Positions 1-7,277 of a DNA stretch of 43,109 nt are shown piece by piece; positions within the stretch are counted from its first letter, which is position 1; each line of letters opens with the position of its first letter. Made by a program: the position numbers and the translations under genes. The DNA is from Clostridia bacterium (lineage in GTDB: Bacteria > Bacillota > Clostridia > UBA1212 > UBA1255), in assembly GCA_017935905.1 (NCBI GenBank), contig JAGBGO010000081.1:1-43109 (forward strand), written 5' to 3'. Under the pieces are notes generated by a model. It saw only the letters and a program-made list of their open reading frames with translations, made no database searches and was not told where the DNA came from.

Positions 1-1
1 A

Positions 2-295
2 ACCACCTTGGTTTTTGCGGCATCCGTTACTATGGTTGATGCGGTGAATATCGAGCTTCCTGTAGCCGAAGAAAAGCCTGATTTCTCGGCTGATCTCCCC
101 AACTGGTCAAACGCACACAAGATCACTGGTGTCGAGTGGGTTGAATATGATGAAGGCTGGGAATGGGAAAAGGAGATGTCCGCTAATGACACGTCCTCTG
201 ACGCCGATATGACCGATAGCGAATCTCAGGAAACTAATGTAAATATCGAACAGGAAAAAGAAGAGAGCCGAATAATTAAAGCTTTGTATCTATAA
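2..295 (+). CDS. C-terminal part of an unknown acidic protein (5' end outside window)
   Basis: The reading frame is open from the left edge of the window to a TAA at 293-295, so this is probably the 3' end of a longer gene; the internal TTG at 8 has no clear ribosome site. The visible part is very acidic, Trp/Glu-rich in the middle and Ser/Asp/Glu-rich near the end, and has no membrane segment or sorting motif. It lies 37 bases upstream of, and on the same strand as, the secreted repeat protein at 333, so the two may be co-transcribed. I do not recognise a family and propose no function. Confidence 0.45.
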   Translation, partial: TTLVFAASVTMVDAVNIELPVAEEKPDFSADLPNWSNAHKITGVEWVEYDEGWEWEKEMSANDTSSDADMTDSESQETNVNIEQEKEESRIIKALYL

Positions 296-332
296 ACAAA
301 TTTCAAAAGAAAACGAAAGCGAGGTTTTAAAT

Positions 333-2393
333 GTGAAAAACGAAACGAAAATACGAATACTAAGCTTTCTGCTGTGCTTCGTGATGCTGGTTGGTATTCG
401 GTCAATGACAGCATTTGCCGTAGAAAACGAAATTACGTCTGCCAACATTACAATTACCAAACCTGTAGGGGGCGAACTTCCCGACCTTTCGCCCGTTTCA
501 TCGGATCATAAAAAGTATTATGCCGATGTAGACTATTGGGGATGGATGGCTTACGGCACCGTTACTCCTTCAAGCGGTGCTGAGTTCAAGACTCACGAAC
601 GCTATGAACTTCGAGTAATTTTCCGGCCAAAAACAGGATACACCTTTGCAGAGGACTGTGTATTTACCATTAACGGCGAAGCGACAGGTTGCTATAGCAA
701 AGATGGAAACGAGTTTCGTTATACCTATATGTATGCGGCTGACCCTAACTGTCCCACATATACTGTAACATTTAATAAAAATGACGGAAGCAATACAACG
801 AAATCTGTTTCCAATGTTTTTGACAACTATAAATTGCCGTCTTGTATGTTCTCCGCCCCCGCAGGAAAGTATTTCAGTGGTTGGACCGTTGGCGGCTACC
901 CGAAAGACCCTGACGATACGATTAACGTGATTGGCAATACCACCGTATATGCAAGTTGGCGAGATATTCCCTCACAGGGCTACACCGTGACCTTTGATGC
1001 AAATGGTGGTTTAGGAACAATGCAAAAGATAAATGATCGTTACGGTGAGTTTACCATACCAGAATGTAGTTTTACAGCACCTTCGGGAAAGCGTTTCGCG
1101 GGTTGGAGTATTTGGCCCGGTAACTACGGAATTGAACCCTCAGGCAGAAAAATAATTGTATGGAAGGATACTACCTTAACGGCAATATGGGAAGCTATAC
1201 CACAGGGCGCTAACGTTATTAAATCCGTAAACTATGATATAACCGTTCCAACCGCAGGCACAAACTCCCAAGCGGGCGTTGTATCTACTACAAGTAAATA
1301 TTCTGTTTCGCTCGGCTGGTCCACCAACAAAGACGGGGACAGTTTGAATGACTTCAACAACAAGAAATTTGAGGCGGGGAAAACCTATTATGCAGATATT
1401 TGCTTGGTTTCAAATGACCCGTATACCTTTGCAGAAGGCACATCGGTTTATGTAAACGGTAAGAAATATACTGCTGTTTGGACTATGGGCTCCTCCTACA
1501 AGAAATACGTTTCCGTATACGATATTCCCTTCTCGGTACCGAGTCAGGAGGTTTCCCATACCCACACGTCATCCGCTTGGCGTACAAATCAGGCATATCA
1601 TTACAAGGTATGTACAACATGCGGCGAACTACTGGAACAGGAGGACCACAAAGGTGGAATTGCCACCTGCAGCCAAAAAGGTAAATGCACTGTTTGTGGC
1701 TATGCCTACATAGATGAAAACGAGAATCATAATCCCGATATGTCAAAATGGACGGCTTGCGGTAATTTGTACCATGCTCATCTGTGTAAAGATTGTGGCG
1801 CCCATGCGGTTGTCGAGGACCATAAACCCGGTCCTGCTGCTACAGATAACAAACCTCAAAAATGTACGGTTTGCGACTATATTATTGTGCCCGCAAAAAA
1901 TCATAAACATAAATTAACCAAGGTTGTTAAGGTTAATGCCACCTGCACTAAACCCGGCAGCATAGAATATTACACCTGTGACAGTTGTTCTGATTTCTTC
2001 GGTGACAAAGAAGGTGAAACCAAGATTACCGATACTGTAATTGCACCTCTTGGACACAAGATTTCTGATAATTGGAATTATGACGAGAACAACCATTGGC
2101 GTATTTGTTCCGTATGTAATGAAATTCTCACTGAAACACAGATGGCACACGAAATAGAAAATGAAAAGTGCACCATATGTGGATATGACGGCACTACTAT
2201 AAAAATAGAAACAAATACTGATATTAATGCCGATACAAACAATAATAATACCGATAACACCGATTCATCTTTGAATAATGACAGTGACGGCAATAGTTTG
2301 TCGTGGTTATGGATTGTACTTGCGATTGTTATAGTTGCAGGTGGCGGCTTTGCATTCTATTGGTTTGTGTTCAAAAAAAATTCAAAAGTATAA
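333..2393 (+). CDS. Secreted, membrane-anchored protein with InlB-type repeats and Cys/His-rich modules
   Basis: The start is GTG at 333; an ATG two bases earlier meets a stop at once. Residues 1-29 form a signal peptide (basic start, hydrophobic core, AFA before the likely cleavage). Next come a beta-sandwich-like module (about 30-145), two Listeria-Bacteroides (InlB B) repeats with the pattern YTVTFDANGG at about 145-290, and a second copy of the first module at about 292-395, recognisable by the shared GYTFAE/PYTFAE and VNGK segments. Residues 400-620 carry repeated CTTCG, CTVCGY, CKDCG and CSVC motifs with regularly placed His, then an Asn/Asp-rich linker and a C-terminal membrane helix (about 657-680) ending in Lys. 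It is probably a cell-surface adhesin or structural protein anchored by the helix; there is no LPXTG motif. The ligand is unknown. Confidence 0.8.
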   Translation: MKNETKIRILSFLLCFVMLVGIRSMTAFAVENEITSANITITKPVGGELPDLSPVSSDHKKYYADVDYWGWMAYGTVTPSSGAEFKTHERYELRVIFRPKTGYTFAEDCVFTINGEATGCYSKDGNEFRYTYMYAADPNCPTYTVTFNKNDGSNTTKSVSNVFDNYKLPSCMFSAPAGKYFSGWTVGGYPKDPDDTINVIGNTTVYASWRDIPSQGYTVTFDANGGLGTMQKINDRYGEFTIPECSFTAPSGKRFAGWSIWPGNYGIEPSGRKIIVWKDTTLTAIWEAIPQGANVIKSVNYDITVPTAGTNSQAGVVSTTSKYSVSLGWSTNKDGDSLNDFNNKKFEAGKTYYADICLVSNDPYTFAEGTSVYVNGKKYTAVWTMGSSYKKYVSVYDIPFSVPSQEVSHTHTSSAWRTNQAYHYKVCTTCGELLEQEDHKGGIATCSQKGKCTVCGYAYIDENENHNPDMSKWTACGNLYHAHLCKDCGAHAVVEDHKPGPAATDNKPQKCTVCDYIIVPAKNHKHKLTKVVKVNATCTKPGSIEYYTCDSCSDFFGDKEGETKITDTVIAPLGHKISDNWNYDENNHWRICSVCNEILTETQMAHEIENEKCTICGYDGTTIKIETNTDINADTNNNNTDNTDSSLNNDSDGNSLSWLWIVLAIVIVAGGGFAFYWFVFKKNSKV

Positions 2394-2464
2394 AATAGGG
2401 TTGCTGAAGAAGCGCCAACGGTTGTAATTACATATTAACACAGATGAAAAGCTAATACATAAAT

Positions 2465-2500
2465 TAAAAGGCATCTCTGCATGAGGTGCCTTTTAAACTT
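2465..2500 (+). terminator. Intrinsic terminator after the InlB-repeat protein
   Basis: The arms AAAGGCATCT and AGGTGCCTTT pair with one G-U around a short loop, and the 3' arm runs into TTTT. It sits about 70 bases after the stop of the secreted protein gene, on the same strand. Confidence 0.7.
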
Positions 2501-2587
2501 AACAACATTTGGAAAATCTGCTCATAATTTCTACAAAAAGAGTGATACTAATATCACACTAAAAATGTAAAAAGAGGAGATTTATAT

Positions 2588-2771
2588 ATGAAAGCAACAG
2601 GAATAGTTCGTAGAATAGACGACCTTGGCCGTGTGGTTATCCCGAAAGAGATACGAAGAACAATGAGAATTCGTGAAGGTGACCCGCTGGATAAACTCAT
2701 TGACACCAGAAGAAAAATTTGCGATTGCAGTACATAGTATCTTAAAACGATATAAAGAACAAGCGAGGTGA
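2588..2771 (+). pseudogene. Truncated, frame-broken SpoVT/AbrB-type DNA-binding gene
   Basis: ATG 2588, with ribosome site GAGGAG, opens a 49-codon frame that stops at 2735-2737. Its first 36 residues (MKATGIVRRIDDLGRVVIPK and onward to REGDPL) are a near-perfect SpoVT/AbrB swapped-hairpin DNA-binding half. The normal continuation after GDPLE, which completes the fold and in SpoVT leads to a GAF domain, is missing. In the +1 frame from about 2697 the sequence reads TPEEKFAIAVHSILKR and ends at TGA 2769-2771, which looks like the true tail of some protein, so a deletion plus frameshift probably joined two pieces. The intact 49-residue product might still be made; whether it binds DNA is unknown. 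A second truncated copy lies at 4094. Confidence 0.6.
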
Positions 2772-2790
2772 AATTCACCTCGCTTTCGTT
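2761..2790. terminator. Bidirectional terminator between convergent genes
   Basis: The arms AAGCGAGGTG and CACCTCGCTT are perfectly complementary around AAATT and are followed by T-rich sequence on the plus strand. It lies between the SpoVT-like stub and the convergent lipoprotein gene at 2828-3841 and can serve both. It overlaps the stop of the shifted tail frame. Confidence 0.75.
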
Positions 2791-2827
2791 CTCACAAAAT
2801 ATATTTACATTCAGCCAAACAAAAATT

Positions 2828-3841
2828 TTATGTGGTTGGCAAATTGTCGATTTTTATGCTCAACTCTCCTAAATCGACTGTTCCATCATCGCTCCATATA
2901 TGATAGTACATTGTTCCTGTTGTTGAGCTTCCTTTGTCGATATCCTTATCGTATACTGAAGTTGCTATTACCCACTTAGATGTTCCAAAAAGGGTTGAAT
3001 CTGTAAACTTATCACTGTCTGCATAATATCCCTCTGAAAAGACTTCAACATTCTTACTGTTGACAATACGAACATCAATATTTAAATCAGGTCTTACAGA
3101 AACTCCTAAATATTCGACAGACCAAAAGAAACGATGTCGCCCAGTATCGGATTCATATATTAAAAGGGTTTCATCAATGCTATACCCCTCCATATGCGGT
3201 GAGAATTCAACAATTGTTTTAGAAATGTCTTTTTCCTCTACTTCTACAACACTACCATCCATATAAATGATTTTTATTCCTACGAGCTTAATAGTCGAAA
3301 TAGAATTGTTGTACCAACTGTTTTCCCAAAGATTTCCGTAATATATGTCTCCGACTTTATAATAGCCTTCGTAACCTGGCTCGCAAGGACCTGTTACATA
3401 TGCATCGTATCTACTATGGTCGCGAATATCACAATACATTTGGTCACCAACCGCATTGTAAGGCACTACATAGAAATGTATGTACTTAATGGTTTTATTG
3501 GAAGTGTTTGTCCAAGAAATGCGCATATCAACACCATCTGCAGAATCAATATCATCTACATAAACATCGTGTATTTGCACAATATTTTGTAACTCTTCCT
3601 TAGACCAATTTTTTGTTGATGAAGAATAGTTGTCGTTATTTGTGGGATTGTTGGAATTGTTTAGAGCATCCGCAGTTTTGGAAGATGATTGTGCACTTGC
3701 GCCACAAGAAGGACAAAATTTATCGTTTATATCCATTGAAGCATTGCATATTAAACATTGTGTTTGTGTTTCTTGATTAGAACATGCGACTAACATTATT
3801 AGTGAGTACAACACCCAAAAAACTGCTATAATTCTTTTCAT
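2828..3841 (-). CDS. Lipoprotein with a zinc ribbon just after the lipobox; possible DUF5780-like domain
   Basis: The protein has 337 residues. The N-terminus is a lipoprotein signal with lipobox LVAC (Cys20 lipidated). Immediately after it is a four-Cys ribbon, CLIC at 29-32 and CPSC at 43-46, then a Ser/Asn-rich linker (about 50-80). The globular part contains YIHFYVVPYNAVGD, which resembles the DUF5780-type Ig-like domains I know from Firmicutes; that match is from memory. Zinc ribbons are usually cytoplasmic, so one that should end up outside the membrane is unusual. A weak AGGA-type site precedes the ATG at 3841. The gene is isolated on the minus strand between two SpoVT-like stubs. Function unknown. 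Confidence 0.75.
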   Translation of the reverse strand: MKRIIAVFWVLYSLIMLVACSNQETQTQCLICNASMDINDKFCPSCGASAQSSSKTADALNNSNNPTNNDNYSSSTKNWSKEELQNIVQIHDVYVDDIDSADGVDMRISWTNTSNKTIKYIHFYVVPYNAVGDQMYCDIRDHSRYDAYVTGPCEPGYEGYYKVGDIYYGNLWENSWYNNSISTIKLVGIKIIYMDGSVVEVEEKDISKTIVEFSPHMEGYSIDETLLIYESDTGRHRFFWSVEYLGVSVRPDLNIDVRIVNSKNVEVFSEGYYADSDKFTDSTLFGTSKWVIATSVYDKDIDKGSSTTGTMYYHIWSDDGTVDLGELSIKIDNLPTT

Positions 3842-4093
3842 ATCTTTTCCTCCTAAAAAGTGTCTCCCTCATTGCGAGTTGTTGTTACACTAACGCTCAT
3901 TTGACCGGCAGGAGCGAAAAGTAAAAAATTTTTACCGAAGCATTTTCTATATTGGAAAATGTCATATATTTAGTGTAGCTCCTATATTTTACCATATAAC
4001 TGTTTTTTTGCAAGATATGCATTTGTGCAGTATAAATTCCCTTTTATCACAAATACTAACAACACAATTTGTAATTTAAGGAGAAATGTATAT

Positions 4094-4300
4094 ATGAAAG
4101 CAACAGGAATTGTTCGTAGAATAGACGACCTCGGGCGTATTGTGATTCCCAAAGAAATCAGAAGAACCCTCAAGATTAGAGAAGGCGACCCGCTGGAAAT
4201 GTTTATTGTACATAATTTAACTTCACCATTTTTCGGTGAGGATATTTCTTTTTATATAAAATCTATTTTACCGTCATCATCTTTTGAAAAAATCCCTTGA
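4094..4300 (+). CDS. Short SpoVT/AbrB-like protein with an unrelated tail
   Basis: The chosen start is ATG 4094, preceded by AAGGAG, rather than the upstream ATG at 4025, because MKATGIVRRIDDLG is the standard SpoVT beginning. Residues 1-38 form the AbrB-type DNA-binding hairpin up to GDPLEMF. The remaining 30 residues do not look like the usual end of the fold or like the GAF domain of SpoVT (about 178 residues), so this is a truncated copy. It shares about 120 bp, including the ribosome site, with the stub at 2588, and both lose similarity at the same codons. It may be a mini-regulator or a decaying gene. Its stop codon overlaps the -35 box of the ylxM promoter. Confidence 0.55.
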   Translation: MKATGIVRRIDDLGRIVIPKEIRRTLKIREGDPLEMFIVHNLTSPFFGEDISFYIKSILPSSSFEKIP

Positions 4301-4325
4301 CAAAACCAAAAATCTGTTGTATTCT
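4297..4325 (+). promoter_or_regulatory. Sigma-A type promoter of the ylxM-ffh-rpsP operon
   Basis: TTGACA at 4297-4302 is followed after 17 bases by TATTCT at 4320-4325, about 55 bases before the ylxM start. The -35 box overlaps the stop of the SpoVT-like gene. Confidence 0.7.
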
Positions 4326-4332
4326 ATGCACT

Positions 4333-4354
4333 TGTAAAGCGTTTGTACTTTACA
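4333..4354. promoter_or_regulatory. Inverted repeat at the probable transcription start of the ylxM operon
   Basis: TGTAAAG at 4333-4339 and CTTTACA at 4348-4354 are perfect 7-bp arms around 8 bases, starting 7 bases downstream of the -10 box. The position suits an operator or a 5' mRNA hairpin. No binding protein can be named. Confidence 0.4.
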
Positions 4355-4379
4355 GCTAACCGGAACGGAGGTAATAGTG

Positions 4380-4748
4380 ATGGCAGAACTTCAATCAGAA
4401 GTATACGAAATCAGTATGTTGTTAGACTTTTACGGGCAATTGCTTACGGAAAGTCAATACAACGTAATGGATATGCACTATAATCAGGATTTGAGCCTGA
4501 CGGAACTTGCAGAAGCGCTGCAAATCACGCGGCAGGGCGCCCATGACTTTATTAAGCGGGGCAAGAAGCAACTTTTGGACTTTGAAGAAAAGTTGGGACT
4601 GCTGGCACGTTTCCGCGAGGCGAGAAACCAGTTAGAATCGCTCCAGGAAGACTTCCAACTCTTAGACAAAAGCGAAATGGAAGGCGGTAACGTATATTTG
4701 TTGGAGCAGATTGAAGAGAAGTTATATAAGATTATTTCTGATCTGTAA
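4380..4748 (+). CDS. ylxM: YlxM/p13-like helix-turn-helix protein of the SRP operon
   Basis: This 122-residue protein is next to ffh, the standard position of YlxM, a sigma-70 region-4-like HTH protein associated with the signal recognition particle operon. The recognition part reads LSLTELAEALQITRQGAHDF (about residues 39-58), with the usual preceding LTESQYNVMDMHYNQD. The C-terminal half is helical and coiled-coil-like. I chose ATG 4380, 8 bases after GGAGG, over the GTG directly before it. It is separated from ffh by 21 bases and probably shares its transcript. Work in streptococci links YlxM to modulation of SRP GTPase activity. Confidence 0.9.
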   Translation: MAELQSEVYEISMLLDFYGQLLTESQYNVMDMHYNQDLSLTELAEALQITRQGAHDFIKRGKKQLLDFEEKLGLLARFREARNQLESLQEDFQLLDKSEMEGGNVYLLEQIEEKLYKIISDL

Positions 4749-4769
4749 GAATTAGAGGAGTACAGCCAC

Positions 4770-6119
4770 ATGGCATTTGAGAATTTGTCTGCAAAATTGC
4801 AGGCTACCATGAAGAAACTAAGAGGGCAGACCCGGGTTTCCGAGAAGGACGTAAAGGACTTTATGCGGGAAATTCGTCTGGCTTTGTTAGAGGCTGACGT
4901 CAATTATAAAGTTGTTAAAGATTTCATTGCCGCAGTATCGGAGAAAGCCGTGGGACAAGACGTATTGGAAAGTTTGTCTCCGGGTCAGCAGATTGTAAAG
5001 ATTGTGGATGATGAACTTACCGCATTGCTAGGTGCGGAAGATTATAAATTGGATTTTTCCAAGCAGCCGCCCAACGTAATTATGATGGTGGGCCTTCAAG
5101 GTGCAGGTAAGACTACGGCCAGCGGTAAACTTGCGCTCCATTTACGGAAAAATGGTCGAAAACCCATTATGGCTGCCTGCGACGTATACAGACCCGCTGC
5201 TGTGAAGCAGTTGGAAATCCTAGGTAAACAGGTGGATATTCCTGTACACAGCGAAGAACCCGGTGTGAAACCCTTGGAAATTGCGCGAAATGCCGTGAAG
5301 AAGGCTATTCGGAACTTAAACGACACGGTCATTGTGGATACTGCGGGACGTCTTCAAATTGATGAAGATATGATGGAGGAACTCAAGGAACTTAAGAAAG
5401 AATTGAATCCTTCGGAAATCCTCTTGGTCGTAGACAGTATGACCGGTCAGGAAGCCGCAAACGTAGCAAAAGCATTCCACGATGACTTAGATATTACCGG
5501 TGTGATTCTTTCGAAATTAGACAGTGATACCCGTGGCGGTGCGGCACTTTCCGTAAGAGCCATTACCGGACGGCCCATTAAATTTGCCTCCGTAGGAGAG
5601 AAGCTCAGCGAGTTTGAGATTTTCTATCCGAAGCGGATGGCAGACAGAATCTTGGGCATGGGAGACGTACTCACTTTAATTGATAAAGCCGTGGAGATGT
5701 ACGATGAGAAACAAGCGGTGGAATTGGAGAAGAAAATCCGAACCCAAACGTTCACCTTGGACGATTTCTTAGAGCAACTCCAGCAAGTAAAGAAGATGGG
5801 CGGCATTCGGGGATTGCTGAAACTGATTCCCGGTGCAGGACAGATTAAAGAGGAGGATATTGACGAAAGCCGTTTGGTACGGATTGAAGCCATTATACGA
5901 TCTATGACCAAGAAGGAGAAGAACAATCCGGATATCTTAAATGCAAGTCGCAGAAAGCGTATTGCAGCGGGTAGCGGAACCACAGTTCAGGAAGTCAATC
6001 AGCTCATGCGTCAGTTTGAAGATATGCGGGCCATGATGAAGAAGATGACAAAAGGTGGTATTGGCAAAAAGGGCTTTGGCAAGGGCTTCGGGGGTAACTT
6101 CCCCGGTTTCCCCCAGTAA
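4770..6119 (+). CDS. ffh: Signal recognition particle protein Ffh (SRP54)
   Basis: Ffh is the GTPase that, with 4.5S/SRP RNA, binds signal sequences of nascent proteins and docks with FtsY at the membrane. The protein has 449 residues, the usual length. The N-domain spans about 1-90. The G-domain shows GLQGAGKTT (108-116), DTAGR (190-194) and SKLDSDTRGGAALS (about 247-260). The M-domain follows, ending in a Met-rich and Gly/Phe-rich tail that carries the RNA and signal-peptide binding surface. The ribosome site GAGGAG lies before ATG 4770. The gene is in the conserved order ylxM-ffh-rpsP-khpA-rimM-trmD and has no anomalies. Confidence 0.98.
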   Translation: MAFENLSAKLQATMKKLRGQTRVSEKDVKDFMREIRLALLEADVNYKVVKDFIAAVSEKAVGQDVLESLSPGQQIVKIVDDELTALLGAEDYKLDFSKQPPNVIMMVGLQGAGKTTASGKLALHLRKNGRKPIMAACDVYRPAAVKQLEILGKQVDIPVHSEEPGVKPLEIARNAVKKAIRNLNDTVIVDTAGRLQIDEDMMEELKELKKELNPSEILLVVDSMTGQEAANVAKAFHDDLDITGVILSKLDSDTRGGAALSVRAITGRPIKFASVGEKLSEFEIFYPKRMADRILGMGDVLTLIDKAVEMYDEKQAVELEKKIRTQTFTLDDFLEQLQQVKKMGGIRGLLKLIPGAGQIKEEDIDESRLVRIEAIIRSMTKKEKNNPDILNASRRKRIAAGSGTTVQEVNQLMRQFEDMRAMMKKMTKGGIGKKGFGKGFGGNFPGFPQ

Positions 6120-6168
6120 GAAGACCGTTTTGTAAATATAGAAATTCAGATAGCGGAGGTGAATATAC

Positions 6169-6411
6169 ATGCTGAAAATCAGACTTAGAAGAATCGGTGC
6201 GAAGAAGGCTCCTTTCTACAGAATCGTTGTTGCTGAATCTCATTATGCAAGAGACGGCAGATTCGTAGAGGAAATCGGTACCTACAATCCTTTGGTAGAT
6301 CCTGCTGAAATCAAGATTGACTTGGCTAAAGCTGAGGACTGGATGAAGAAAGGTGCACAACCTACAGACACTGTAAAGGTAATTCTTAAGAAGGCAAAGG
6401 AGAATGCTTAA
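6169..6411 (+). CDS. rpsP: 30S ribosomal protein S16
   Basis: The 80-residue protein starts [20 protein letters not shown], the signature of S16, and contains [16 protein letters not shown]16 is an early-assembling protein of the 30S body. A GGAGGT site lies 8 bases before ATG 6169. It is 49 bases downstream of ffh and 28 bases upstream of khpA, in the standard Firmicute order. Confidence 0.98.
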   Translation: MLKIRLRRIGAKKAPFYRIVVAESHYARDGRFVEEIGTYNPLVDPAEIKIDLAKAEDWMKKGAQPTDTVKVILKKAKENA

Positions 6412-6439
6412 TTCTTTTTTACCGTGAAACGAGGTTATT

Positions 6440-6667
6440 ATGAAAGAGTTTCTTGAAACAATCGTGCGTCAGCTTGTAAACAACCCTGACGAGGTTCGTG
6501 TAGAGGAAGAAGATACCGAAAGAGGACTTCGTCTCATTCTTTCTGTTGCCCAGGAAGATATGGGTAAAGTAATCGGTAGAGACGGTAAAGTGGCGAAAGC
6601 CCTTCGTACCGTCATCAAAGCCGCTTCCAGAAACTACCCCAAACCGGTGTACGTTGACATCGTGTAA
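6440..6667 (+). CDS. khpA: KH-domain RNA-binding protein KhpA (YlqC)
   Basis: The 75-residue protein is a single KH domain with the GxxG-type loop GRDGK (about residues 49-53), followed by VAKALRTVIKAAS. KhpA forms a complex with KhpB/Jag in Firmicutes and affects cell division and RNA regulation. Its position between rpsP and rimM is the conserved one. A GAGG site precedes ATG 6440. Confidence 0.95.
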   Translation: MKEFLETIVRQLVNNPDEVRVEEEDTERGLRLILSVAQEDMGKVIGRDGKVAKALRTVIKAASRNYPKPVYVDIV

Positions 6668-6701
6668 GAACGAAGAAAACGAAGAAAAGGAAGTTTAGAC
6701 T

Positions 6702-7277
6702 TTGCTGGAAAAATTTTTAATTGGTGAGATCGTGAGTGTTCACGGCGTCAAAGGCGCGCTTAAAGTGCGTCCTTTGACAGATCACCCCGTCCGTTTTACC
6801 AAATTGGACGAGGTGAAGGTTATATTGCCCAAGCATTCCCCGAAAGGTGTGGAACTGACCCGAAATTACAAGGTGATTTCCGCAATTGTTTCCGGGGGAT
6901 TTGTGTTGCTTCGTTTGTACGGGATTAACGACCGGGATCAGGCGGAGCTCTATCGAGGTGCTATGTTGGAAATTCCTCGGGAGAAAGCCATTGAACTTCC
7001 CGAAGACAGTTACTTCATCGGCGACTTGATCGGTTGCAAAGTGCTGGAAGAACTGGAAGACGGAACGGAAAGCTTGCTGGGCAAAGTAACGGACGTACTC
7101 CAAACAGGGGGTAACGACGTGTACCAAGTGATGACGGAAGACAAGATCCAATTGCTTCTTCCGGCCATCAAACAAGTCGTTCGAAGCGTAGACGTGGAGC
7201 AGGGCATCATTCGGGTGCGTATGCTTCCGGGTCTTAAAGAAGTTTACTTAAACAACGATAACAACGATGAGAATTGA
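6702..7277 (+). CDS. rimM: 16S rRNA processing and 30S maturation factor RimM
   Basis: RimM binds S19 and assists maturation of the 30S head. The 191-residue protein has the N-terminal RimM barrel (LIGEIVSVHGVKGALKVRPL) and a C-terminal PRC-barrel region (about 100-175) with YFIGDLIGCKV, GGNDVYQV and LLPAIKQVV. The start appears to be TTG 6702, 9 bases after AAGGAAG; no ATG or GTG fits the expected N-terminus. Its last 11 bases overlap the start of the trmD fusion gene, implying translational coupling. Confidence 0.93.
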   Translation: MLEKFLIGEIVSVHGVKGALKVRPLTDHPVRFTKLDEVKVILPKHSPKGVELTRNYKVISAIVSGGFVLLRLYGINDRDQAELYRGAMLEIPREKAIELPEDSYFIGDLIGCKVLEELEDGTESLLGKVTDVLQTGGNDVYQVMTEDKIQLLLPAIKQVVRSVDVEQGIIRVRMLPGLKEVYLNNDNNDEN

